Below, in pieces: positions 17,433 to 24,846 of a stretch of 64,000 nucleotides of DNA. Position 1 is the first letter of the stretch. Each line of letters starts with the position of its first letter. The notes beneath the pieces were generated by a model. The model made no database searches. It was not told where the DNA came from and saw nothing but the letters and a program-made list of their open reading frames with translations. Origin of the DNA: Oscillospiraceae bacterium (GTDB taxonomy: Bacteria > Bacillota > Clostridia > Oscillospirales > Acutalibacteraceae); the NCBI GenBank assembly GCA_902792905.1, contig CADBBH010000002.1, positions 124,001 to 188,000 on the forward strand, in the 5' to 3' direction. Made by a program: the position numbers and the translations under genes.

Positions 17433-18297
17433 CGGAATTATTATCAAAGGCATCGGCGGCTTCTATTATGTCGAGGCTGCCGACGGCGAAATATATGAAT
17501 GCAAGGCGAAGGGGATTTTTCGCAAAAAAGGAATCACTCCGCTCGCCGGCGACAGAGTAATAATCTCAGTTAACGAAAACGCGGAGAATACTATAGACGA
17601 AATCAAAGAGCGGAAAAGCGAGATGCTCCGCCCGCCCGTAGCTAATGTCGACCGCCTGTTTATCGTTTCGTCCACCGTTGAGCCGAAACCGGTGCTGTTC
17701 ATTATCGATAAGCTCACCGTTCTCGCCGAGGACAGGGGAATAGAGCCTGTAGTCGTTTTTACAAAATGCGATATGTCACCCGGTGATGAATATGCCGCAA
17801 TCTACCGTAAAATCGGCATCAAGGCTTTTTGCGTATCAAATAAAACAGGTGAAGGGGCGGATGAGGTCGCCGCCGAATTTACGGGACACATCAGTGCCTT
17901 GTGCGGTAATTCGGGAGTCGGAAAATCTTCTCTTCTGAATTCGATATTTCCTCATCTCGATCTGAAAACCGCCGAAATCAGTGAAAAACTCGGCAGAGGC
18001 AGACACACTACGCGTCACAGTGAGCTCTTCAAGGTTAACGGCGGATATGTTGCCGATACACCCGGTTTTGCCTCGATAGTATCCGAAGACAGTGAGAATA
18101 TTATTCCCGAAAATCTGCCTTTTGCCTTCAGGGAATTCGTACCGTATCTCGGCAAATGCAAATTCTCCACCTGCACTCACGTAAAAGACAAGGGCTGCAG
18201 GATTCTCGAGGCTGTTGAAAACGGGATTATTCCCGCGTCACGCCATGAGAGCTACTGCCTTATGCTTGAGCAGGCGAAGAAGATTAAAAAGTATTGA
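17413..18297 (+). CDS. rsgA: Ribosome small-subunit-dependent GTPase RsgA
   Basis: RsgA is a circularly permuted GTPase that assists late 30S assembly. The 294 residues contain an N-terminal OB-fold, the permuted G motifs with G1 GNSGVGKSSLLNS after the NKTGEG-type G4/G5 region (TKCD), and the C-terminal zinc knuckle CKFSTCTHVKDKGC. Start at GTG 17413 behind AAGGAG; it overlaps the prkC end by 20 nt, and no good ATG is available nearby. The usual next gene, rpe, is not here but lies about 31 kb downstream. Confidence 0.94.
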   Translation: MNRQPVDGIIIKGIGGFYYVEAADGEIYECKAKGIFRKKGITPLAGDRVIISVNENAENTIDEIKERKSEMLRPPVANVDRLFIVSSTVEPKPVLFIIDKLTVLAEDRGIEPVVVFTKCDMSPGDEYAAIYRKIGIKAFCVSNKTGEGADEVAAEFTGHISALCGNSGVGKSSLLNSIFPHLDLKTAEISEKLGRGRHTTRHSELFKVNGGYVADTPGFASIVSEDSENIIPENLPFAFREFVPYLGKCKFSTCTHVKDKGCRILEAVENGIIPASRHESYCLMLEQAKKIKKY

Positions 18298-18326
18298 TAA
18301 GCTGTATTATAGACCGCTGAAATCTT

Positions 18327-18355
18327 TTGACTTTAAGGCGGGTTTATGATAAAAT
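18327..18355 (+). promoter_or_regulatory. Vegetative-type promoter for the malate dehydrogenase-malic enzyme pair
   Basis: TTGACT (18327-18332) and TAAAAT (18350-18355) are separated by exactly 17 nt. The AGGAGG ribosome-binding site and ATG of the next gene follow within 40 nt. This separates the metabolic pair from the upstream housekeeping run. An alternative TATAAT at 18355-18360 has a poor 22-nt spacing. Confidence 0.75.
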
Positions 18356-18392
18356 ATAATTTGTGAAAATATATTTTTAGGAGGAATTTTCA

Positions 18393-19505
18393 ATGGAAAC
18401 AAGACCTTATGTACCCTGGGAACTGGTTAACTCTTTTATGATTGACGTTTTCAAGGCCTACGGAGTACCCGAAGAGGACGCAAAAATCTGCGCGGATGTT
18501 CTCCTCGAATCCGACCGCCGCGGTATTGAGAGCCACGGCTGCAACAGATTCAAGCCCATCTACCTTGACAGAATCGACAACGGCACTCTGCTCCCCGTAA
18601 CCAAAATCGACATCGTCAAAGAGACCCCGACCACAGTAGTTATGGACGCTAACAACGGTATGGGTATGGTAGCGAGCTACCGTATGATGGAGATGCTTAT
18701 CGCCAAGGCGAAGGAATACGGCATGGCAGGCGGCGCTATTTATAATTCAACCCATTACGGAATTGCCGGTTACTGGACCACGATGGCCGAGAAGGCCGGT
18801 ATGATCGGCGTATCGGGCACAAACGCCCGTCCTTCAGTAGCACCCACCTGGGGTATTGAGCCGATGATGGGCACCAATCCCTTCACTTTCACAATGCCTA
18901 CCGACGAAGAGTTCCCGTTCAATTTCGACTGCGCGACAAGTATCGTTCAGAACGGCAAAATCGAGTATTATGAGAGAAGCGGCAAAGAGACTCCCGCAGG
19001 CCTTGTAGTTACCAAAGACGGCGGCACAATGACCGATTCCGGCAAGATTCTCAAGGATATGCGTGCGGGCAACTGCGCTCTGCTTTCAATTGGCGGCATC
19101 GGCGAAGCAACCGGCGGCTATAAGGGCTACGGCTTCACCACTATCGTTGAAATTCTCTCCGCGGCTCTCGCGGGCGGCCCGTTCATGAAGGCGCTCAGCG
19201 GCAAGGATGCCGACGGCAACAATGCTTTCTACAGACTCGGTCACTTCTTCTTTGTTATCAATCCCGAATTCTTCATGGGTCTCGATACCTTCAAGAAGAC
19301 TGCGGGCGATATCTGCAGAGGCCTTCGCAATTCCGAAAAAGCTCCCGGTGCGGACCGTATCTACACCGCAGGCGAAAAAGAGTGGGATGCATGGCAGGAT
19401 CGCAAAGATAAGGGCGTTCCCGTAGGCGAGACCATTCAGAAGGAATTCATCGCTCTTCGCGACAGATTCAATCTCGATTATAAATTCCCGTTTGAGGAGG
19501 CATAA
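18393..19505 (+). CDS. LDH2/MDH2-family NAD(P)-dependent malate/lactate dehydrogenase
   Basis: A 370-residue oxidoreductase of the LDH2 superfamily (AllD/YbiC/ComC type), unrelated in fold to classical lactate dehydrogenase. Family markers are RRGIESHGCNRF, the catalytic-His region STHYGIAGYWTTMA and MMGTNPFTFTMPT. The immediate neighbour is malic enzyme, so interconversion of oxaloacetate and malate is the best guess. Other 2-hydroxyacid substrates such as lactate or ureidoglycolate-like acids cannot be excluded. A strong AGGAGG precedes the ATG, and a good promoter lies just upstream. Confidence 0.88.
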   Translation: METRPYVPWELVNSFMIDVFKAYGVPEEDAKICADVLLESDRRGIESHGCNRFKPIYLDRIDNGTLLPVTKIDIVKETPTTVVMDANNGMGMVASYRMMEMLIAKAKEYGMAGGAIYNSTHYGIAGYWTTMAEKAGMIGVSGTNARPSVAPTWGIEPMMGTNPFTFTMPTDEEFPFNFDCATSIVQNGKIEYYERSGKETPAGLVVTKDGGTMTDSGKILKDMRAGNCALLSIGGIGEATGGYKGYGFTTIVEILSAALAGGPFMKALSGKDADGNNAFYRLGHFFFVINPEFFMGLDTFKKTAGDICRGLRNSEKAPGADRIYTAGEKEWDAWQDRKDKGVPVGETIQKEFIALRDRFNLDYKFPFEEA

Positions 19506-19511
19506 AATATT

Positions 19512-20684
19512 ATGGATTACGCAAAAGAATCATTACGTTTACACGGCGAATGGAAAGGCAAGATTGAAGTAATCTCCACCGTTCCCGTAGCAACCAAAGA
19601 AGATCTTTCCCTCGCTTATACCCCCGGTGTCGCTCAGCCCTGCCTTGAAATCCAGAAGGACATCGAAAAGAGCTATGAACTTACCAGAAGACATAATCTC
19701 TGCGCTGTTATTACAGACGGTACAGCGGTTCTCGGCCTCGGCGATATCGGTCCCGAAGCCGGTATGCCCGTTATGGAGGGCAAATGTGTTCTCTTCAAGT
19801 CTTTCGGCGATGTTGATGCATTCCCGCTTTGCATCAAGAGCAAGGACGTTGATGAAATAGTAAATACTATCTATCTCATTTCCGGTTCATTCGGCGGCAT
19901 CAACCTCGAGGATATAGCGGCTCCCCGCTGCTTCGAAATCGAGCGTAAACTCAAAGAGAAGTGCGATATCCCCATTTTCCACGATGACCAGCACGGCACA
20001 GCCATCATCACCCTTGCCGGTCTTACCAACGCTCTCAAGGTTGTCGGCAAGAAGAAGGAAGATGTCAAGGTCGTTACCTCCGGCGCAGGCGCTGCGGCTA
20101 TTTCAATCACCAAGCTTCTTCTCTCCGCAGGCTTCACCAATATCGTTATGACTGACAGAAAAGGCGCAATTTATAAGGGCAGAGAAGGTCTCAACTGGAT
20201 TAAGGAAGAGATGGCAGAGGTTACCAATCTTAATGGCGAGAAGGGTACTCTTGCAGACGTAATCAAGGGCGCTGACGTATTTATCGGCGTTTCCGCTCCC
20301 GGCACCGTTACCGTTGATATGGTTAAGTCGATGAATAAGGACGCTATCGTATTTGCCTGCGCGAATCCGACTCCCGAAATCTTCCCCGAAGACGCAAAAG
20401 CAGGCGGAGCCAGAGTTATCTCCACCGGCAGAAGCGACTATCCCAACCAGATTAATAACGTTCTCGCGTTCCCCGGCGTATTCCGCGGTACGTTCGATGT
20501 CCGCGCAAGCGACATCAATGAAGAGATGAAGATGGCAGCGGCTGAAGCGCTCTCAAACCTTATCTCCGACGAAGAGCTCAACGAGGATTACATTATCCCG
20601 AAGGCATTCGATCCCAGAGTAGGTCCCGCAGTTGCCAAGGCAGTTGCCGAAGCAGCCCGCAAGAGCGGCGTTGCCAGAATCTGA
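19512..20684 (+). CDS. Malic enzyme (oxidative decarboxylation of malate to pyruvate)
   Basis: A 390-residue prokaryotic malic enzyme producing pyruvate, CO2 and NAD(P)H. Conserved blocks are TPGVAQPCLEI, TDGTAVLGLGDIGPEAGMPV, the metal/active-site FHDDQHGTAIITLAGL and the nucleotide-binding VTSGAGAAAISITKLL. The C-terminal phosphotransacetylase-like domain of long MaeB proteins is absent, so this is the short form common in Firmicutes. It follows the dehydrogenase by 6 nt and ends just before a strong hairpin. Cofactor preference cannot be read from the sequence. Confidence 0.93.
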   Translation: MDYAKESLRLHGEWKGKIEVISTVPVATKEDLSLAYTPGVAQPCLEIQKDIEKSYELTRRHNLCAVITDGTAVLGLGDIGPEAGMPVMEGKCVLFKSFGDVDAFPLCIKSKDVDEIVNTIYLISGSFGGINLEDIAAPRCFEIERKLKEKCDIPIFHDDQHGTAIITLAGLTNALKVVGKKKEDVKVVTSGAGAAAISITKLLLSAGFTNIVMTDRKGAIYKGREGLNWIKEEMAEVTNLNGEKGTLADVIKGADVFIGVSAPGTVTVDMVKSMNKDAIVFACANPTPEIFPEDAKAGGARVISTGRSDYPNQINNVLAFPGVFRGTFDVRASDINEEMKMAAAEALSNLISDEELNEDYIIPKAFDPRVGPAVAKAVAEAARKSGVARI

Positions 20685-20717
20685 GAACACAGATTATAGT
20701 AGTTTTATAATAAACAA

Positions 20718-20742
20718 GCCCGCAAGGTTTTACCTTGCGGGC
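20718..20742. terminator. Bidirectional intrinsic terminator
   Basis: A perfect 10-bp GC-rich stem (GCCCGCAAGG/CCTTGCGGGC) with a 5-nt loop. The flanks are T-rich when read in either direction. It sits between the convergent malic enzyme gene and the DUF1667 gene and probably serves both. Confidence 0.9.
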
Positions 20743-20763
20743 ATTTCGTTATTATATTGTATT

Positions 20764-21129
20764 TTATTTTGCAGGGCAGTGATTTGTCGCTACAATGTCA
20801 ATTCCCGTACCGCAGATGTTTTCAAGCAACACATCTCCGAGCTTTACAGGAGCGTTAACCCTCGCTTCGTTTACCGCTTTCATGCATTCAAAAATCTTTT
20901 CCTTCGGCAGATCCTCCGAGGATTTGCAGGGGACAACGTTATAAATTCCACCGTTTACCCTGACCGTTGTTGCAAGACTTCTGGCAGGATGGGTGACTTC
21001 GTTTTTTGCATAGGTTTCGCCGCGTTTGCAGGTGTTTCCGCTGACGGAAATCACCTCGCCTGCATCGTTTATCTCAACTGTTATGCTGCAGCCCATGGGG
21101 CATGTTACGCATGTTATATTTCTTGTCAT
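20764..21129 (-). CDS. DUF1667 protein, third gene of the GlpA/GlpB-like operon
   Basis: A 121-residue protein with an N-terminal CVTCPMGC cysteine cluster (C7, C10, C14) and a further TCKRGE cysteine, typical of DUF1667. The family is almost always encoded beside a GlpA-like and a GlpB-like flavoprotein in anaerobic Firmicutes, as here, and is thought to carry an iron-sulfur centre in an electron-transfer complex. That role is inference. It starts 4 nt after the preceding gene and ends before a hairpin terminator. Confidence 0.88.
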   Translation of the reverse strand: MTRNITCVTCPMGCSITVEINDAGEVISVSGNTCKRGETYAKNEVTHPARSLATTVRVNGGIYNVVPCKSSEDLPKEKIFECMKAVNEARVNAPVKLGDVLLENICGTGIDIVATNHCPAK

Positions 21130-21133
21130 ATCT

Positions 21134-22387
21134 TCACGCCTCCACAGTTATTTCTATTACGCCGCCCTCGGCAAAGGTTTTGAGCATATCGTTTTTGATG
21201 GTTACATTCTCCATTTCACCGGGTGCGAGGCGGGGCCTCTTGCGGCTGATGAGTTCTGTTCCGTTATAGCTGACCTTGACCGTCGCGTTTTTGAAGGTGG
21301 AGCCGACTCTGAAGAAGAGCTTGACATCGCCTTCGTTATTTATGTTGACTTTCTGGGGAACTATATATCGGACTGCGCCGACGCCCTTTGTTGATATATA
21401 GGCGGGCTTGCCTTTTTTGCCCTGAATATATCTTGCCGCTCCCTCGCCCGCTATCTGACTCTCCTGAGTGACAAAATCAACCAGATCGTGAACGTGAAGC
21501 ACATTGCCGCAGGCAAAGATTCCTTCATGGTCCGTTTCCCTGTATTCATCGACTACCGCGCCGTTTGTGACTCTGTCGAGCCCGATGCCGACATTTTTGG
21601 TAAGCTCATTTTCGGGAATAAGGCCAACCGAGAGGAGCAGGGTGTCGCACTCGATGTTTCTCTCTGTGCCGGGAATCGGCTGACGGTTTTCGTCAACACT
21701 CGCAATTGTAACGCCTGTGACTCTGTCTTTTCCCTGAATATCAATTACGGTTGTGCTCAGATACAGGGGAATATCAAAATCCTCAAGGCACTGGACGATA
21801 TTTCTTGTAAGTCCGCTTGAATAGGGCATCAGTTCGCATACGCATTCAACCTTTGCGCCCTCCAGAGTCATGCGGCGTGCCATAATAAGCCCTATATCGC
21901 CGGAGCCGAGTATGACTACCTTTTTGCCGGGCATATAGCCGTCGATATTGACATATTTTTGCGCTGTGCCGGCGGTCATGATACCGCTCGCTCTTGTGCC
22001 GGGGATATTAAGAGCACCTCTGGGCCTCTCTCTGCATCCCATAGCGAGGATGACCGCTTTTGCCTTTATTTCAAGCAATCCGTCCTTTTTATTGACGGCA
22101 TAGACTGTTTTATCTTCGGTAACATCGAGCACCATAGTATCGGTCTTATACTCGATATTCATTTCTTTGACCTGCTCTATGAATCTGTCGGCATATTCGG
22201 GGCCCGAAAGCTGCTCGCCGAAATATTGCAGGCCGAAGCCGGTATGAATGCATTGCTCAAGAATACCGCCGAGAGTCTCAGCCCTTTCGAGAATGAGGAT
22301 GCTGTCAATGCCGCATTCTCTTGCTTTTATTGCCGCCGCCATGCCTGCAGGGCCGCCGCCGACTACTACCAGATCATAATTAAGCAT
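21134..22387 (-). CDS. FAD/NAD(P)-dependent oxidoreductase, GlpB-like
   Basis: A 417-residue pyridine nucleotide-disulfide reductase-type flavoprotein. The FAD dinucleotide site VVVGGGPAGMAAAIKARECG is at the N-terminus, and a second NAD(P)-binding GxGxxG (VVILGSGDIGLIMARRM) lies near residue 145-165. There is no redox CxxxxC. The last 70 residues form a small beta-rich domain. In the three-gene clusters of Clostridia it partners a GlpA-like dehydrogenase and probably passes electrons to NAD(P) or another acceptor. A strong GGAGG precedes the ATG. Confidence 0.88.
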   Translation of the reverse strand: MLNYDLVVVGGGPAGMAAAIKARECGIDSILILERAETLGGILEQCIHTGFGLQYFGEQLSGPEYADRFIEQVKEMNIEYKTDTMVLDVTEDKTVYAVNKKDGLLEIKAKAVILAMGCRERPRGALNIPGTRASGIMTAGTAQKYVNIDGYMPGKKVVILGSGDIGLIMARRMTLEGAKVECVCELMPYSSGLTRNIVQCLEDFDIPLYLSTTVIDIQGKDRVTGVTIASVDENRQPIPGTERNIECDTLLLSVGLIPENELTKNVGIGLDRVTNGAVVDEYRETDHEGIFACGNVLHVHDLVDFVTQESQIAGEGAARYIQGKKGKPAYISTKGVGAVRYIVPQKVNINNEGDVKLFFRVGSTFKNATVKVSYNGTELISRKRPRLAPGEMENVTIKNDMLKTFAEGGVIEITVEA

Positions 22388-22402
22388 TGCCGTTCCTCCT
22401 TC

Positions 22403-23833
22403 TCACTTTGTTCTCTCATAGAGTATTTTTGATTCGCCGCCGAATTTGGTAATCTCGTTGATTTCAACGCCGAGCTCCTTCGCAAGCAGTTCGACTACTT
22501 TTGAACCGCAGAAACCGCCCTGACATCTGCCCATTCCCGCGCGGGTTCTTCTCTTGACGCCGTCAACATCCCTGGCTCCCGCCGGGGCGCGTATTGCATC
22601 AAGAATTTCGCCCTCGGTAATCGTCTCGCAACGGCAGATGATTCTGCCGTAAGCGGGATTCTTCTCAACCAGTGCTTTGCGTTCTTCATTTGAAAGGTGT
22701 CTGAATCTGACCGGTGCCTTCCTTTCGGGATTGAAATCACTCTTCTTTTCGGCACCGTATTCCGAAACTATCATATCGGCTACATACTGACCGACAGCGG
22801 GCGCGGAAGAGAGACCGGGCGATTCAATGCCGGCAACATTTATGAATTTATCGTTTGCCTTGCTCTTTTCAATGATGAAATCGTCGCATTCAAGATGCGC
22901 TCTGAGTCCGGCAAATGAAGTGATAACTTCTCTTGTCGTGAGCGAGGGAACGCTCTTTTTCGCTGTTTCCAGAATGGAGGCGAGAGTTGATGCAGTGGTA
23001 TCCGTATTCTCTTTATCCTCAATGTCAATCGCGCTCGGACCTATGAGCAGGTTTCCGTCAACCGTCTGAGTGACGAGAACGCCTTTGCCCATTTTGTTAG
23101 GGCATTGGAAGATAGTATGATTTACTGTGTTTCCGACCGATTTATCGCAGAGCATGTATTCGCCTTTTCTCGCGATTGTATGAAGTGAATTGTCTCCTGC
23201 CATAGCGGCGATTTCATCGCAGAATACACCGGCAGCGTTGACAACATAAGTTGCTTTTATGCAGTTTTCTCCGCTTTTTACGGTGAACTCATTGCCGTCG
23301 TAATCGATAGCGTCAACCGCAAAATTGCGTATGAATTCCACGCCGTTTGAAACCGCGTTTTCGGCAGCGCCGATAGTCAGCTCATATGGGCAGACTATGC
23401 CCGCCGTAGGGGCCCAGAGTGCCGCAACAGCGTCTTCGTTGAGCGCGGGCTCAACCTCGTGAAGCTTTGCTGTATCGTAGATTTCAAGGCCGGGAACTCC
23501 GTTTGCTTCACCTCTCGCTTTAAGCATATCAAGTGTTTTGAGCTCTTCATCGCAGAATGCCACAAGCAAGGAGCCGATTGGCTTGAACGGAACGTTCAAC
23601 TCCTTGCAGACTTCCGGCATCAGTGACGTTCCCTTGACATTGAGCTTTGCTTTGAGAGTGCCGGGAATTGCGTCAAATCCCGAGTGGACTATGCCCGAAT
23701 TCGCCTTGGATGTCCCCATGGCAAGGTCGTTGCATTTCTCAAGCAGAGCAATTTTAAGTTTATATCGGCTGAGCTCGCGCGCTATGAATGCGCCCGAAAC
23801 ACCTGCGCCGATAATCGCAACATCGTAGTTCAT
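22403..23833 (-). CDS. FAD-dependent glycerol-3-phosphate dehydrogenase-like protein (GlpA type)
   Basis: A 476-residue DAO-family flavoprotein with N-terminal FAD site AIIGAGVSGAFIAREL and NSGIVHSGFDA, the signature of GlpA/L-2-hydroxyglutarate oxidase-like enzymes. A C-terminal BFD-like [2Fe-2S] domain carries two pairs of cysteines (CRCETITEGE and GRCQGGFCG). Glycerol 3-phosphate oxidation is the favoured activity because of the operon partners. No glpK or glpF is visible nearby, so another 2-hydroxyacid remains possible. It is first in a three-gene operon with its own promoter. Confidence 0.88.
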   Translation of the reverse strand: MNYDVAIIGAGVSGAFIARELSRYKLKIALLEKCNDLAMGTSKANSGIVHSGFDAIPGTLKAKLNVKGTSLMPEVCKELNVPFKPIGSLLVAFCDEELKTLDMLKARGEANGVPGLEIYDTAKLHEVEPALNEDAVAALWAPTAGIVCPYELTIGAAENAVSNGVEFIRNFAVDAIDYDGNEFTVKSGENCIKATYVVNAAGVFCDEIAAMAGDNSLHTIARKGEYMLCDKSVGNTVNHTIFQCPNKMGKGVLVTQTVDGNLLIGPSAIDIEDKENTDTTASTLASILETAKKSVPSLTTREVITSFAGLRAHLECDDFIIEKSKANDKFINVAGIESPGLSSAPAVGQYVADMIVSEYGAEKKSDFNPERKAPVRFRHLSNEERKALVEKNPAYGRIICRCETITEGEILDAIRAPAGARDVDGVKRRTRAGMGRCQGGFCGSKVVELLAKELGVEINEITKFGGESKILYERTK

Positions 23834-23868
23834 AAATGGCCTCCGTCTTCTCTTTTTTACAAAATATA

Positions 23869-23897
23869 ATTATAGCACCAGATTAGACTTATATCAA
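23869..23897 (-). promoter_or_regulatory. Promoter of the GlpA-like operon
   Basis: On the minus strand, TTGATA (23897-23892) and TATAAT (23874-23869) are separated by 17 nt. The ACGGAGG ribosome-binding site and ATG of the GlpA-like gene follow about 35 nt downstream. It separates this operon from the upstream sirtuin gene. Confidence 0.8.
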
Positions 23898-23934
23898 TAG
23901 TAAATAATCAACTTGTAGAATATTTTTGTGCAGA

Positions 23935-24657
23935 TTATACTGAAATCTTGCTCATAACCTCTCCGAGACTTCCTTTGATTACAAGCCCGAACATATCGTC
24001 CATAGGAGTGGAATCACGGTTGATGAGAACGAGATTGTCGCCCTTGAAATACCTGATGAATCCCGCGGCGGGATATACTCTGAGCGAGGTGCCGGCGACT
24101 ATCAGCATATCGGCGTTCGAGATTGCGCTTACTGCCCCCGATATTACCTGCTCGTCAAGTGATTCTTCATACAGCACCACATCGGGTTTGACGGTGCCTC
24201 CGCAGGAGCAGACCGGAACACCTTCGCTGTCCACTATGTAGTTGATATCATAGCTTTTGCCGCATCTCATGCAGTAATTCCGGAGCACCGAGCCGTGCAG
24301 CTCATACACTTTTTTACTTCCGGCCGCAGTGTGCAGACCGTCGATGTTCTGTGTCACGACAGCGCTGAGTTTTCCTGCTTTTTCAAGCTTTGCGAGCTTT
24401 ATATGCGTGATATTCGGCTTAGCATCGGGGTAGTAAAAATATTTCTTGTAAAATTCAAAAAACTCCTTCGGATGAGCGTCAAAAAAGCTTCTGCTGATTA
24501 TCTCCTCCGGGGGATATTTATAGTTCATCATATAGATTCCGTCAGCCGAGCGGAAATCGGGGATGCCGCTCTCAGTCGATACGCCTGCCCCGCCGAAAAA
24601 GACGATTTTGCTGCTGCTTTTTATCATTTCGTTGAGCTTTTCGATTTTTTTGTCCAC
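23935..24657 (-). CDS. cobB: NAD-dependent protein deacylase, sirtuin family
   Basis: A 240-residue Sir2 protein that removes acyl groups from lysines using NAD. Markers: GAGVSTESGIPDFRS, the catalytic TQNIDGLHTAAG and ELHGSVLRNYC, and a zinc site with CMRC and CSCGG. The start is GTG 24657, since TGAGGTG is placed well before it. The frame remains open 21 codons further upstream, but that region contains the promoter -35/-10 and cannot be translated from this transcript. Confidence 0.92.
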   Translation of the reverse strand: MDKKIEKLNEMIKSSSKIVFFGGAGVSTESGIPDFRSADGIYMMNYKYPPEEIISRSFFDAHPKEFFEFYKKYFYYPDAKPNITHIKLAKLEKAGKLSAVVTQNIDGLHTAAGSKKVYELHGSVLRNYCMRCGKSYDINYIVDSEGVPVCSCGGTVKPDVVLYEESLDEQVISGAVSAISNADMLIVAGTSLRVYPAAGFIRYFKGDNLVLINRDSTPMDDMFGLVIKGSLGEVMSKISV

Positions 24658-24676
24658 AAAAATCACCTCAAAATAT

Positions 24677-24705
24677 ATTTTATCACTATAAATAGTGTAT
24701 TTCAA
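24677..24705 (-). promoter_or_regulatory. Promoter of the sirtuin gene
   Basis: Minus-strand TTGAAA (24705-24700) and TAAAAT (24682-24677), 17 nt apart. The spacer holds a small inverted repeat CACTAT-AA-ATAGTG at 24684-24697, a possible operator. It is back to back with the ftsK promoter. Confidence 0.72.
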
Positions 24706-24738
24706 CATAGTGAGTAACAAAATATTGTTTATTTTATA

Positions 24739-24767
24739 TTGATTTAATATATATATAGTGTTATAAT
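24739..24767 (+). promoter_or_regulatory. Promoter of ftsK
   Basis: TTGATT (24739-24744) and TATAAT (24762-24767) with a 17-nt AT-rich spacer. Transcription would start near 24774, leaving a leader of roughly 70 nt before the TTG start at 24847. The 24658-24846 intergenic stretch holds this promoter, the divergent sirtuin promoter and the leader; I see nothing else in it. Confidence 0.8.
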
Positions 24768-24846
24768 ATAAATGTATAGTCTAATTTTGTCGCATCTGCG
24801 GCAGTATAATTGCTCACAAATCAGATTACTCAGGAGGGAAACTCAA

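Noticed and set aside
18355-18360. TATAAT as the -10 of the malate dehydrogenase promoter
   Set aside because: It is 22 nt from TTGACT; the overlapping TAAAAT gives the ideal 17-nt spacing.
24772-24846. ATG-started extension of FtsK by 25 residues
   Set aside because: The ATG lies only 5 nt past the -10 box, at or before the expected transcript start, and AGGAGGG with a TTG start follows at 24847.
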